This document shows positions 23,468 through 35,072 of a stretch of DNA of 64,000 nt, piece after piece. The notes beneath the pieces were generated by a model, which had not been told where the DNA came from, ran no database searches, and was given only the letters and a program-made list of their open reading frames with translations. The DNA is taken from assembly GCA_905116865.2 (NCBI GenBank), contig CAJHNH020000805.1, forward strand, positions 295,737 to 359,736, given 5' to 3'. Source of the DNA: Candidula unifasciata. Lineage: Eukaryota; Mollusca; Gastropoda; Stylommatophora; Geomitridae. The translations under genes and the position numbers were made by a program. How positions within the stretch are numbered: the first letter of the stretch is position 1; each line of letters starts with the position of its first letter.

Positions 23468-23660
23468 TAAGTAAACTTAAGGACCCTTTTCAACGCCTTG
23501 ATGAGTATCAGGCATATATGGTTAAACCTATATTTCCTAGACCATTCAGCACTTGGTGGGTGATGTAATCAGCATCACGCTGACCGTCTTTACTTCAGAG
23601 GACTGCACCTGGTACCCACTCAATGCTAAGTCGACCCGGGAGCCAAAAATCATGGTTAGC
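23468..23660 (-). mobile_element. SINE family A copy, head missing, minus strand
   Basis: Reverse-oriented AAGGACCCTTTTCAACGCC, GGTGATGTAATCAGCATCAC, TACCCACTCAATGCTAAGTC and GACCCGGGAGCC. It stops before the box B region. Confidence 0.8.
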
Positions 23661-24175
23661 ACTACTTCAGAGCGACCCTCATGTTCACGAGTAGATTACT
23701 AATATCTGAAAAATCTGGACGCTTGGGCACGTCCTCGGTGTTTTCTGCTCCTATGCTAGAGCTCTAGACGTCTGAGAGAAGAGTTTTGCATCCATTCTCT
23801 TGTTAATGCTAATGTGCAAGCATGTCAACACCATGAGTTGAATACGGCCATATGCAACCGTAGGCGGACGTGGCAACCTTCTCAGCGCTCCAGCTTGTAA
23901 TCAATTCTGCTTTGACAATGAGACACATGGCATCCTGAAAGTTTCCAAACTGTGTGCCCTCTCCGCAATGAAGGTGGCTGCAGCACACCCACTGCTGATT
24001 TGGAAATATGACAAAGTGAAATTTCAATTTCTTCCACACCGCGATCCTCACACCGCTGTCCGAAGACAAGGAAAGCGCTTTTTTGTTTTTTTAATAGACC
24101 GTCACTGTGACAGTAACACTGCCTAGAGTCAGCCAATGAGGACCCGAATGCGACATTTACAGACAAGATTCATTT
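23661..24175. other. Intergenic sequence
   Basis: Two overlapping minus frames (86 and 94 codons, 23809-24166) lack recognisable domains. Confidence 0.4.
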
Positions 24176-24312
<137 letters not shown>

Positions 24313-25320
24313 TTAGTCGTTACGCTTCCAGCATCACAGCAAACAACAACATAAAGTGAATGCTGTAGCCATACAAAGTGTCCTTAGCAAAACACACACG
24401 ATTTGATTTGGCAAACCAAAAGATGCATGCCTCCTTAAACACACAGCGAGACCAGGCGTCATCTCTGAAAATAGCTGGGCGCTCAGTATATTTAAACTAT
24501 TCCTGACAATTCTCCGAAAGTCCTCAGCCAAGCAGCAGCTATTGCCAGCAAATAAATAGCACCTATAGCACACGCCTTTTTCCAGGAACACAATCAAATA
24601 AAAAAAAATACATCAACAATCACTGCTATTTTATACGAATCTGGAACTCAGTCAATAACCAATAATCACAGCTCATAGTGTCGCCAGGAGCACTAAACTC
24701 AGTGGCTCCGGCTGCAAACCGGACTTTCACAATCTTGCAACATCGAAACTGGAGGAGAAACGGCGACGAGAACAGTCAACATAAGCCAAGTTCTCAACCG
24801 TCATCCATTCCCTATCAATGTCGGAACCGGAAGCTTCATTCTAGAGATGAAGTAGATCTTCGGGCAATAAAATTCAGGATACTGTTATCGTCATACCTCC
24901 CACACACCTGCAATATTCTTACACAATTCTGGAAAGCCCAAGTCCTATATTTCATCAACAAATCTGGACAACACTGTGAACACGACAGATCAGATGTGAC
25001 AATATGTGACTGTAAAATTAACCATTTGTTTTAGACCTTTGACAACCAGGATGTGCTCTTCTCATCTGGACTTTACTCTAGCGTTTTGCGACATTTCATG
25101 GTGGCAGTCAGTATGGTTTTCTGACAGGTCAAGTCTGCATTGCTATGTTGAGATGATTTACTAACAGAGAAATAGGAGTTACCGAAATGGATGTATGTAG
25201 CACTGAACAGATAGGTATAATGTATTGTCAGGGAGATGTGCTGTGCTGACAATGAGATACACTGACAGTGAGATATAATGTACTGACAAAAATATACTGC
25301 AGTGATATAGATATATGAGT
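24313..25320. other. Intergenic sequence
   Basis: A 118-codon plus frame starting at a GTG (24678-25034) and an 87-codon minus frame (24334-24597) show no domain. They are left unassigned. Confidence 0.4.
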
Positions 25321-25321
25321 T

Positions 25322-25406
<85 letters not shown>
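25321..25406. repeat. (GA)n microsatellite
   Basis: About 84 bp of pure GA. Confidence 0.98.
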
Positions 25407-25411
<5 letters not shown>

Positions 25412-25514
25412 TCAGATAATAAAAGAAATTAGATGCGTGGCTAACAAGGATAATGTTGCAATGATAGTGATATATACTGTACAAGTGGGGATACATGCTC
25501 TTCTGACAAGGGTA

Positions 25515-25750
25515 TAGAATGTACTGACAGGAAGATATAATTTACCGACGGAGAGAATTTACTGACAGGGGGATACGATGTGTTGACAGGGTTGTATAAT
25601 GTATTGAAAGAATTTACTGACAGGGGGATAGGATGTGTTGACAGGGTTGTATGATGTATTGACAGAATTTACTAACAGGGAGATAGGATGTTTTGAGAGG
25701 GTGGTATGATGTTTTGACATAATTTACTGACATGTGGATAGAATGAACTA
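25515..25750. repeat. Degenerate tandem repeat, unit about 55 bp
   Basis: Blocks like GAATTTACTGACAGGGGGAT, AGGATGTGTTGACAGGGT and TGTATGATGTATTGACA recur about four times with substitutions. Confidence 0.7.
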
Positions 25751-25754
25751 ACAT

Positions 25755-26915
25755 GGTATCCATGACTGCAACAATTAATGAAGAAGAAGAGCTTCACACG
25801 TTTCCATGACTGCAACAATGACTATATAAGAGGAGCTCCAACCTTATCCATGACTGCAAAAATGACTATATAAGAGAAGCGCTACATGTATCCATGACTG
25901 CAACAATGACTATAGAACAGGAGCTCCACAGGTATCCAAGACTGCAACAATGACTATAAAACAGGAGCTCCAACCTTATCCATGACTGCAACAATGACTA
26001 CAGAACAGGAGCTCCACACGTATCCATGATTGCAACAATGACTATGGAACAGCAGCTCCACACGAATCCATGATTGCAACAATGACTATAAAACAGGAGC
26101 TTCACGCGTATCCATGATTGCAGCAATGACTATAGAACAGGAGCTCCACACGTATCCATGATTTCAACAACGACTGTAGAAGTGGAGCTCTACATGTATC
26201 CATGACGGCAACAATGACTATAGAACAGGAGCTCTATACGTATCCATGATTGCAACAATGACTATAGAACAGGAGCTCCATACATATCCAGGACTGCAAC
26301 AATGACTATAGAACAGGAGCTCCACACCTATCCATGACTGCAACAAAGACTATAGAACAGGAGCTCCACACGTATCCATGATTGCAACAACGACTATAGA
26401 ACAGGAGCTCCATACGTATCCATGACTGCAACAATGACTATAGAAGAAGAGCTAAAGACGTATCTATGATTGCAACAATGACTATAGAACAGGAGCTCCA
26501 CACGTATCCATGATTGCAACAATGACTATAGAAGTGGAGCTCTACATGTATCCATGAGGGCAACAATGACTATAGAACAGGAGCTCCATACGTATCCATG
26601 ACTGCAACAATGACTATAGAAGAAGAGCTAAAGACGTATCTATGATTGCAACAATGACTATAGAACAGGACCTCCACACGTATCAATGATTGCAACAGTG
26701 ACTATAGAAGTGGAGCTCTACATGTATCCATGACTGCAACAATGACTATAGAACAGGAGCTCCACGCGTATCCATGACGGCAACAGTGACTATAGAACAG
26801 GAGCTCCACACGTATCCATGAATTCAAGAATGACTAAAGAACAGGAGCTCCACACGTATGCATGACGGCAACAGTGTCTATATAATAGAAACTCCACACG
26901 TATCTATTACTGCAG
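25755..26915. repeat. Minisatellite, 44 bp unit, about 26 copies
   Basis: Unit holds ACTATAGAACAGGAGCTCCA, CACGTATCCATGATTGCAA and CAATG. Most units carry the palindrome GAGCTC. Variants ending AAGTGGAGCTCTACATGT and AAGAAGAGCTAAAGACGT recur as higher-order blocks near 26150, 26430, 26530, 26610 and 26710. Confidence 0.93.
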
Positions 26916-27048
26916 GAGCCAGACAAAAGGGCGTCGACATTGCAGGTCTGAATCTTGTTTAACACGAATCGATGACTTGGAGTGCACATCACGCCTATAC
27001 TCTCCATGTCAATGGTAATCGATTTTGTGACAGTCGAACTCATTGTTC

Positions 27049-27065
27049 NNNNNNNNNNNNNNNNN
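27049..27065. other. Assembly gap (run of N)
   Basis: Seventeen N at the left edge of the CATA microsatellite. The true array length and the link to the left flank are therefore not certain. Confidence 0.99.
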
Positions 27066-27077
27066 CGCGCGCACATA

Positions 27078-27518
27078 AATACATACATACATACATACAT
27101 ACATACATACATACATACATACATAACATACATACATACATACATACATACATACATACATACATACATACATACATACATACATACATACATACATACA
27201 TACATACATACATACATACATACATACATACATACATACATACATACATACATACATACATACATACATACATACATACATACATACATACATACTACAT
27301 ACATACATACATACATACATACATACATACATACATAGCATACATACATACATACATACATACATACATACATACATACATACATACATACATACATACA
27401 TACATACATACATACATACATACATACATACATACATACATACATACATACATACATACATACATACATACATACATACATACATACATACATACATACA
27501 TACATACATACATACATA
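27078..27518. repeat. (CATA)n microsatellite
   Basis: About 440 bp of CATA with phase slips near 27124, 27295 and 27338. It yields long false frames of YVCM or HTYI type on both strands. Confidence 0.99.
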
Positions 27519-27870
27519 AAAGCATCTACATATATATGCAAACAGAAAAGACACACATATACATATATGCCCACACAAATTTCATACATACACACCTTCA
27601 CATGCATGCATGCATACACACACATACAATCACATGTACAGACACCCACAACCACACATTTACACTCACATGTAAACATACATACACACATACATACATA
27701 TACATATACACATCAATACATACACCTACATCTTTACACAACATATTTACACACAAACATGCTTTCTTGCATATATACCTAAATACACTCACGTACACCC
27801 ACATACTTATGCATCTACAAATGCATACACACATCCACAAACATGCATACACACATTACATACATACCCA
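27519..27870. repeat. Imperfect CATA/CACA-rich tract
   Basis: Decayed continuation of the microsatellite, rich in ACAC and ATACAT. Confidence 0.85.
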
Positions 27871-28797
27871 CACATGCAGTATATAGGTCTAGGGTGTCTA
27901 GGCTAATATGCCGCGGGTTGTCTCCTTGATGGATGTGCTGCAGTCCTGCATATTATAACACCTGGGCACACTTGGCATGGCACCAGCAAATACGGTTGCA
28001 ACTATCCTGACAAGTCAACAATAGTGACTTGTGACAGGCCACATTAACTTTAATGCTATTCACATTGCATGTCACAAGATGATGATGATGATGATGATTA
28101 TATGTACAATAATAAGTCTCTACTGTCTGCACTGACAATCCTAACAAATACAACCTATACCATATATAATCATGCCATCAAAAACTAAACCAGACATCAA
28201 ACTGTCTCCCGCAAACTGCGGGCAAGCACAAATCTCACTAGAAGGAATGTTACTACAATATACTCATAAAAAGAAATAGACCGTCCGATTTGGACGATAG
28301 CAAAATCTCAACGAACTCCCAACTGACTGTCCCCAGTTATAGGTCTTATAATTACCTCCACTTGTTCTACCCTGGTAATACATTTCACTGTACAACACAA
28401 GTTCCCTTCCATGGTTTAAACCCCAAGAACCAACACTTCCCATGCCTCGATCAAACTAGCTCCGGACTAGTTGACCAGAGCCTATTGTATCTGATAACAC
28501 CCAAATACTCTCCTCTCAGATAAATCTACCAGCACTCAGGAATCAACTACAACTTGCCACTCCCATCGCCGGTTCTCAGCCAGGAAACCATTTCATCCCG
28601 AACTTATAAAACCCTCGCCTAGGTAACTTTAGATTCGAGGCCGTGTGACCTCTACCTGTCCTCTTAATTGACATTTTAATCCACGACCAAATAAGACTAC
28701 AATACATACATACACTCACACACACTTATACACATAGTTACAAACACAGACACATTCTAACAAATAGGCACACACGCAAACAAATAAGACACATAAA
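27871..28797. other. Intergenic sequence
   Basis: Contains a short (GAT)n at 28077-28097 and CA-rich sequence near 28700-28795. The 77-codon frame at 28290-28523 has no domain. Confidence 0.45.
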
Positions 28798-28816
28798 GAT
28801 AGATAGATAGATAGAT
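28798..28816. repeat. (GATA)n immediately 3' of the LINE
   Basis: About 4.75 GATA units abutting the CAA tail of the minus-strand LINE. The same repeat lies at the other end of the element (33374-34206), so it is a candidate target-site duplication or split target. Confidence 0.9.
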
Positions 28817-28830
28817 TGTTGTTGTTGTTG

Positions 28831-31674
28831 TTATCGATCCAGCGGCGCATGAGCTTTCGCCCTTTGGCCCAATGCCATGTAGTGGAATTTGCATGTTTTC
28901 ACAAGCTGTTCTTTTCCTCCGTACAAGGTGTTCCACTTGTCTGGTCTCGGAGGGAGTAGCGTTCTTCTTGTCTCACTGAGTTTTGGGCACTCAAAGAGAT
29001 GGTGTTCAACAGTTTCGTAGGGGTAGTTACATAGCTGGCACTCTGGGGAGTGTTGTGGCTGTATTCTGTTTAGGTGTCCATTGAGTGGAGTATGTTGCGT
29101 TCTAAGTCTAAAGATGGTGGCCTCTCTATAAACCTCTCTTCCAGTGTCTCCCATGGCCCATCTGTTCAACCAAGTCTCTTTGTTTATAGCTCGTATCAGT
29201 GTTTTTGCTGTCTGGAGGGTTGTCGCTGTAGGTGGTTGTTCTTGTGTTGCTCCTTTCTTTGCCAATCTGTCAGCTCTGTCATTACCTGGTGTGCCGGAGT
29301 GACCTGGAATCCACTGCATCACTATTCTGATGTTGTATGAGGTAATAAGCTGATCGGCATCCAGGATTATCTTGGCTATGTCAGTTCTGCAGCGTTCATT
29401 GCCCTCCAGAGCTTGAAGGGCAGACATTGAATCTGTGAAGATGACAATATTTTGGACCTTTGAGGGGTAAACATCCATTACAGTCTTTAGGTGGTATACT
29501 GCTGTTTCCAGTGCAATTATTTCAGCTTCATAGTTTGAACAGAATTCCCCGCATGCATCAAAAATCTCTTCAACAGATCCATCGGGATAACCTATGTAGA
29601 TTCCGTAACCTGCTTTAATGGTAGCTTTAAATGCTGATCCATCAGTATAGACATGTATCCATTCTTGGGGGTAAGAATCAACGGTCTTTAGTGATGAGTT
29701 CATAAGAGCGATTGGGTCGGACTGTTTGGTTTCCTCGCCTACCAATTTAGTTTGGACTTCTGGAGCTTTAAAGCGAGCATGTGGTGGTAGGTTTTTTGCA
29801 ACATTCTGAATTCCTTGACGTCTTTTTGGGAGGTGGTATCTGTCCTGAATTTCATTAACACAGTGTAAAACCGATTTGTGCTTTATTCTTTGTTTGGGTT
29901 CCCAGTTTTCTACAAGATGTCTATTAGGATGGTTACGATTTTTCCTAACGCATCTTTCATAAATTTCTAAAGTGGCTTTTTCTCTCCGCAACCCGAGGGG
30001 TTCCACATTTGTATGGATTTCACATGCAGCAGTTGGTGTAGACTGCATAGCTCCGCAGATTAATCGGAGGGCATTATTTTGTACTCTGTCAAGAGTCTCT
30101 AGGTTAGTTTTGGAACAAGTTGTAAGCAGTGAGTTGTTGTACTCTATCACAGAGCGAACATATAATAGGTATAAGCCCCTCAGAGTTTCCTTGTCTGATC
30201 CCCATGATGTACCTGCAAGTCTCTTTAATAACTGTAACCGCCTCAATGCTTTATTCCTGATGTTTTCAATATGGTTCTTGAGGCTGAGCTGCGGGTCAAG
30301 TGTGACTCCAAGGTATGTGGGATGCTCTTCTTTCATCACTTGGTGTTTGTCTAACCTCAGGTTAATATTCTTCCTTGCTACTTGGTGGCTTTTGGTAAAG
30401 ATTGTGTAGACTGTCTTTGCACAGTTAATCTTGAGTTTCCATCTTTGGCAGTAATCATGCAGTCTTCTAAGGTCTCCATTCAGTCTTTGGGCTCCACTTT
30501 CCACATTTTCATGACTCTGCCATATTGCTAGGTCATCAGCGTACAAGGCTTTTTCGGCCTTGATTTGTTCTGGCAGGTCATTGATAAAGATTAGGAATAG
30601 TGTACAGCTCAATGATGAGCCTTGTGGCAAGCCCTCCTCCAAGACTTCTTTAGAAGAGATTGCGTTGTGCATCTTAGTCTGGATTGTTCTATCTATCAGG
30701 AAGTATTTCACCCAGTTATACAATCTGCCATGTATTCCTATGCTCATCATCTTCATCAGGAGACCTTTTCTCCATACTCTGTCATAGGCCTGCTGGAGAT
30801 CGACAAAGACTGCCACTGTGTGTTTCTTATTCTGGAAGCCATCATGTATTCTTTGTGTCAGTCTGAACAGCTGGTCTTCTGTGCAGCTGTTGGTTCTGAA
30901 GCCTGCCTGTTCATGGCATAGAACACCAGAACTCTCAAGGAACCAATATAAGCGCCTGTTTATCATTCTTTCTGCAACTTTGCCCAAGCATGATGTTAAG
31001 GATATCAGGCGGTAGCTTTTGGGGTCATCTGGAGGCTTTTTGGTTTTAAGGATGGGGACGATATATGCATTCCTCCATGCCCTTGGAAGTTTGCTTGACC
31101 TCCAAGTTTTATTAATAAGCCTGAGAACTACTTCTCTCCCAGACCGGCCAAGATGTAGCAGCATTTCGTTGTGGATCTTATCTGGGCCTGGAGATTTTCT
31201 AGGTTTTAATTTCTTCAGGGCTTGCTCTAGTTCATCCATGCTAAATTCATTTTCAAAAAGGGAGTCGCTGGCTGTTGGAGCTCTCTCTTGTTTCTTCAAC
31301 TGAGAGAGCTGTGTTCTATTGAGTTCTGACAGCTTACCTGCTCTGTTAACTGAGGCAAAATAATGATTGAAATGTTCTGCTTTCTTCTTGTCTTCAGTGA
31401 TTGTCTTACTCCCATCTGTCACTGGTTTTGGGTTCACCCTTCTACTTTCTCCGGAGAGGTTTTTAACTAAAGTCCATGCTTTATTTCCATTCTGTCTAAG
31501 GTCTAAGTTGGAGCAAGTTTCTGTCCATTTATCTCTTTTAGCCTTATTAACTACAAGCTTTACTCTGGCACATGCTTTATTGTATTGGATCTTTGCTTCT
31601 GTTGAACGTGCAGTTTCGAGAAATATTCTTGCTTTAATCCTTTCAGATTTGTATTTTGAATTTCTTGATTCCAA
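28831..31674 (-). CDS. LINE polyprotein C-terminal part: reverse transcriptase, RNase H and Cys/His cluster
   Basis: This 947-codon frame copies element RNA into DNA at the target and can remove RNA from the hybrid. RT motifs are complete: SPGPDKI near residue 161, an HEQAGFR block near 254, VFVDLQQAYD near 289 (first Asp), GLPQGS near 348, and YADD at 378-381. RNase H follows, with TDGS (D678), NYEAE (E718), FTDS (D748) and GHSG...DRAD (H792, D802), so all catalytic positions appear present. A Cx2C...HxxxC cluster is at 879-896. The frame given begins at a TTG, not a true start: it continues the endonuclease frame after a one-base shift. The stop is followed at once by the CAA tail. Confidence 0.92.
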   Translation of the reverse strand: MESRNSKYKSERIKARIFLETARSTEAKIQYNKACARVKLVVNKAKRDKWTETCSNLDLRQNGNKAWTLVKNLSGESRRVNPKPVTDGSKTITEDKKKAEHFNHYFASVNRAGKLSELNRTQLSQLKKQERAPTASDSLFENEFSMDELEQALKKLKPRKSPGPDKIHNEMLLHLGRSGREVVLRLINKTWRSSKLPRAWRNAYIVPILKTKKPPDDPKSYRLISLTSCLGKVAERMINRRLYWFLESSGVLCHEQAGFRTNSCTEDQLFRLTQRIHDGFQNKKHTVAVFVDLQQAYDRVWRKGLLMKMMSIGIHGRLYNWVKYFLIDRTIQTKMHNAISSKEVLEEGLPQGSSLSCTLFLIFINDLPEQIKAEKALYADDLAIWQSHENVESGAQRLNGDLRRLHDYCQRWKLKINCAKTVYTIFTKSHQVARKNINLRLDKHQVMKEEHPTYLGVTLDPQLSLKNHIENIRNKALRRLQLLKRLAGTSWGSDKETLRGLYLLYVRSVIEYNNSLLTTCSKTNLETLDRVQNNALRLICGAMQSTPTAACEIHTNVEPLGLRREKATLEIYERCVRKNRNHPNRHLVENWEPKQRIKHKSVLHCVNEIQDRYHLPKRRQGIQNVAKNLPPHARFKAPEVQTKLVGEETKQSDPIALMNSSLKTVDSYPQEWIHVYTDGSAFKATIKAGYGIYIGYPDGSVEEIFDACGEFCSNYEAEIIALETAVYHLKTVMDVYPSKVQNIVIFTDSMSALQALEGNERCRTDIAKIILDADQLITSYNIRIVMQWIPGHSGTPGNDRADRLAKKGATQEQPPTATTLQTAKTLIRAINKETWLNRWAMGDTGREVYREATIFRLRTQHTPLNGHLNRIQPQHSPECQLCNYPYETVEHHLFECPKLSETRRTLLPPRPDKWNTLYGGKEQLVKTCKFHYMALGQRAKAHAPLDR

Positions 31675-32726
31675 AAAGGTTTATATGCCTTCCGGCTGCC
31701 CCTTGGGATGGCTTTCGACGCTGCATTCAGGATTGCTTGTGTTATGTCTTCACAAAAAGTTTCCACACAGCTGTTGTCAATTCTTCCCAGGAGGCAGTCA
31801 GATGTTTCCTGAAATAGTTTCCAGTTTGCTTTTCGGAAATTCCAACGGGTTTTCTGCTTGAAGCGTAATTTAGGGGTGGTGCTTACAGTTGTGAGTATAG
31901 GTTTGTGGTCACTTCCTATGTCGTCCAGGACTTGGGGATAGCTTGCGTCTGCTAAGTCGGATGAGCAGATGGTCAGGTCTGGTCTGCTAAGAGATAGGTG
32001 GGCCCTGTGTAACAGTGTAGGTGTAGACTCTGTGTCCTGCAGCACTAATAGGTTAGTTGTTTCACAAGTATTTTCGATGTATTTCCCTGTGCTATTGTAG
32101 TCAGGGTAACCCCAACGTGGCGAGTGTCCGTTAAAGTCACCAACAAGAAGGGTTTTATGGTACTGTGTCTTGTATAGTTCTGGTATGTTGCATGTTGTCT
32201 GAGGTGGGCTGTACACGTTGTATATCGTATATTTGCTTCCATTGTACCAGATAGTTATTTTTTGCACATCTGTAGGGTGAGATGTCGACAGCATTGTTAC
32301 ATCTCCTTGTATGTCATTTCTGATATAGGTCACTATGCCCCGGCAGTCATTGCACTTACAGGCATAACTAGTATATCCAGTGAGATGCAGATCAGAGTCT
32401 TTATGCAGGGTTTCTTGTAGGGCAGCCACGTGTACCCTGTGGTTGTTTAGCAGTTTGGCAAGTTCAAGTTTCTTATTTCTTATTCCACAGATGTTCAGCT
32501 GCAGAATATTGAGCATCTGTGTATTTTTTGCTGTGCTGTCTGAGTTCTTTTTGCTCTCCCTCCCACTCTTCCTCCTCCTGGGGTGTCTGTTTTCCCTATT
32601 TATTTCAAATTTTCCAGTAGCCAATTTTTCGCACATGACAGCCTGGTTTCCCACTGTCTGGCGCGGGCCTTGATAGACGAGGCGACGACCGATCTCGTAT
32701 GTATTCTTAAATTTTGACATATTCAT
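31560..32726 (-). CDS. LINE polyprotein N-terminal part: AP-like endonuclease
   Basis: A 388-codon frame starts at an ATG (32726-32724). After a basic N-terminal leader of about 70 residues it carries the endonuclease/exonuclease/phosphatase fold: QLNICGIRNK, ALQET (catalytic Glu), YNVYSPP, LLVGDFNGHSPRWG (Asp/Asn pair), SRPDLTIC and SDHKPI near the end (Asp-His). This domain nicks target DNA to prime reverse transcription. The frame overlaps the RT frame by 115 bp in a different phase. A single-base indel in a short A-run around 31654-31657 would account for the break; an assembly error or a real mutation are both possible. Confidence 0.9.
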   Translation of the reverse strand: MNMSKFKNTYEIGRRLVYQGPRQTVGNQAVMCEKLATGKFEINRENRHPRRRKSGRESKKNSDSTAKNTQMLNILQLNICGIRNKKLELAKLLNNHRVHVAALQETLHKDSDLHLTGYTSYACKCNDCRGIVTYIRNDIQGDVTMLSTSHPTDVQKITIWYNGSKYTIYNVYSPPQTTCNIPELYKTQYHKTLLVGDFNGHSPRWGYPDYNSTGKYIENTCETTNLLVLQDTESTPTLLHRAHLSLSRPDLTICSSDLADASYPQVLDDIGSDHKPILTTVSTTPKLRFKQKTRWNFRKANWKLFQETSDCLLGRIDNSCVETFCEDITQAILNAASKAIPRGSRKAYKPFWNQEIQNTNLKGLKQEYFSKLHVQQKQRSNTIKHVPE

Positions 32727-33373
32727 GGCATTGTGGTGCTGGGGTGTCTGTGGATTACCTACCTCCCCGGGCAGCAGCTAGAAATGCCCTGTACAGTTCT
32801 AAAGGAAAATATGGGTTGTGTTTCTGCCTTTCCCTTTAACACGTAGCTAAGGTGGGGCTCACAGTGTTCTCATTCCCCGCCACCAGATTGCCTGCAGGTT
32901 TCGCTGAGCTCTTCATGTCTCTAAGCATGGCCTAAGCATGAGTAGTTGGGGCAACTGGATCGTCATGTCCTGAGTCCCTGTGCCTTCACGATAGTTTCCG
33001 GTATTCAGGGGGGTTAGCATACTTGTTTCCATTCCTAAGACTGTTCAGCACACCTCTGGTTCCTTCCCTCCCACAGGGGGCAGTACGGTGTGGTGCACCG
33101 GGTTTATTATCGAGGTTTGCTCCTCTAGATCCATTGTGTTTTGCCTGGGGATTCGCACCCCCAGTTACCGGGACTACCTCGGGGAGGCTGTGACTCTTCG
33201 CCACGCACAATGGTCTTGAGGTAAGAGAGGTTTTGCTAGGTCAAGAGGCTGACACCACAATGGACGCTCCTTTCGTGAACAGATATTCACTAGACCTAGG
33301 GTGAAGTAAGGGGGGGAACCCACTACCCACAACACCAACACTTCTTACCCCCTGCCTCTCGAGGCTCAGTCCC
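32727..33373 (-). other. 5' region of the LINE, no ORF1
   Basis: About 650 bp upstream of the endonuclease start with only a 74-codon frame. It is GC-richer than the surroundings. It may hold the internal promoter, and a leader lacking the usual gag-like ORF1. Confidence 0.6.
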
Positions 33374-34206
<833 letters not shown>

Positions 34207-34207
34207 G

Positions 34208-34387
34208 ATATTCATTGTGAAGTACCAAATCAAAATGCTGTTGCTGACAGGAAACTCCGCGGCTCTGAAAGTGAAAAAAGGTGACCGGGTCTACGTGAAA
34301 CCAGTTGGCGACACAGAACTCTACGGCTTACCTGACCAGATCTACGCAACTTTTATCGGTTACCTGGTTGGCAATATCCGAGAATAA
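34208..34387 (+). CDS. C1q-domain protein, apparent terminal exon
   Basis: Downstream of an AG at 34206-34207 a plus frame runs to TAA at 34385-34387. Its end has the hallmark of a C1q domain C-terminus: ALKVKKGDRVYVKPVG, then LYG, then a terminal FIGYLV in place of the usual FxGFLL. C1q-domain proteins in molluscs are secreted lectin-like immune recognition proteins. The rest of the domain was not found; it would have to lie upstream of the GATA array and LINE. GATA repeat carries a stop in every plus frame, so the array is either intronic or breaks the gene. The acceptor lacks a pyrimidine tract. A polyadenylation signal follows 71 bp after the stop, which favours a real 3' exon. Confidence 0.65.
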   Translation: MFIVKYQIKMLLLTGNSAALKVKKGDRVYVKPVGDTELYGLPDQIYATFIGYLVGNIRE

Positions 34388-34457
34388 GGACCTGTCCAAC
34401 AACTTTAGCTCTCACTAAAAACCTGAACCAATTCACTGAATAAAATAACAAGCAACA

Positions 34458-34463
34458 AATAAA
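34458..34463 (+). promoter_or_regulatory. Polyadenylation signal AATAAA
   Basis: Canonical hexamer 71 bp after the C1q-like stop, followed by a T/GT-rich stretch (GTTTTTCG, later GTTGTTTTGTTGTTGG) that could be the downstream element. Confidence 0.6.
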
Positions 34464-34854
34464 GTTTTTCGTTCAAATGACAACCGTTGTTTTGTTGTTG
34501 GACATACAGTTATCTGCTTCCCTCTTATTTTCTCGCTAATCTAAAATAGCCAACCCACTCTAATTCATGATAACATATGTTATCAAGTGTGAGTCTGTAG
34601 AATAGGGTGTACCACGTTTCTGCACAAAAATGGCGATCTTTTCATTTGCATGGGAATAAATAGCCCACTAAGAAAGAGCTAAACTCTTCCTCGATCTTCG
34701 TTTTAGAATGCATTCATTATCTTACCTTTTGTAACAACAACTTTCTAAATTTCTGTAAACACGGGACCGGGGAGAAAAGGGGGGTGGGGGGCGGGGGGCA
34801 CGGTGCGTCAAAGCTTTCTTGCTTGTTCTACCCCACCAGGACATAACACAAGCG
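34464..34854. other. Intergenic sequence with G-rich run
   Basis: Positions 34768-34798 hold G runs separated by single bases (GGGGGG-T-GGGGGG-C-GGGGGG pattern), a good quadruplex candidate. No gene was found. Confidence 0.6.
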
Positions 34855-34980
34855 ATAGTGCCACTAAGTGCCACTATGTGGATGAGCATCACCCGTGGAG
34901 ATGCCCCTGAACCTCCCTTCAGACGTTATGGCCACAATTGTGGCACAGCTATATTTAGGGCCCCTGGCAAAAGCCAAGGT
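34855..34980 (+). repeat. Dispersed repeat F, copy 2
   Basis: Same block order as 1495-1612: AGTGCCACTATGTGGATGAG, ATCACCCGTGGAGATGCCCC, CTATATTTAGGGCCCCTGGC. Confidence 0.6.
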
Positions 34981-35072
34981 GGTGCTTCAAAAAAACAAAA
35001 AAATTCATTCCACAGGGGAACTACTTGGATTGCAACCAACAGGGACACAGACCTAATTAAATACATCCGGTG

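Larger units (their letters stand above)
28817..33373 (-). mobile_element. Non-LTR retrotransposon, near full-length, I-superfamily-like
   Basis: On the minus strand the order is a 5' region (33373-32727), an AP-like endonuclease, reverse transcriptase, RNase H, a C-terminal Cys/His cluster, a stop at 28833-28831 and a short (CAA)n tail. RNase H after RT points to the I/Nimb/Jockey superfamily; the clade cannot be fixed without a tree. There is no ORF1: the largest frame in the 5' region is 74 codons (32986-33210). The start sequence CTGGGACTGAGCCTCGAG lies directly next to GATA repeat, as if the 5' end were intact. One frame break separates endonuclease from RT. Confidence 0.88.

Noticed and set aside
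24678..25034. 118-codon plus frame
   Set aside because: Starts at GTG, has no domain or conserved pattern, and composition fits chance.
26834..27886. 285- and 304-codon frames
   Set aside because: Products of the CATA array crossing a run of N.
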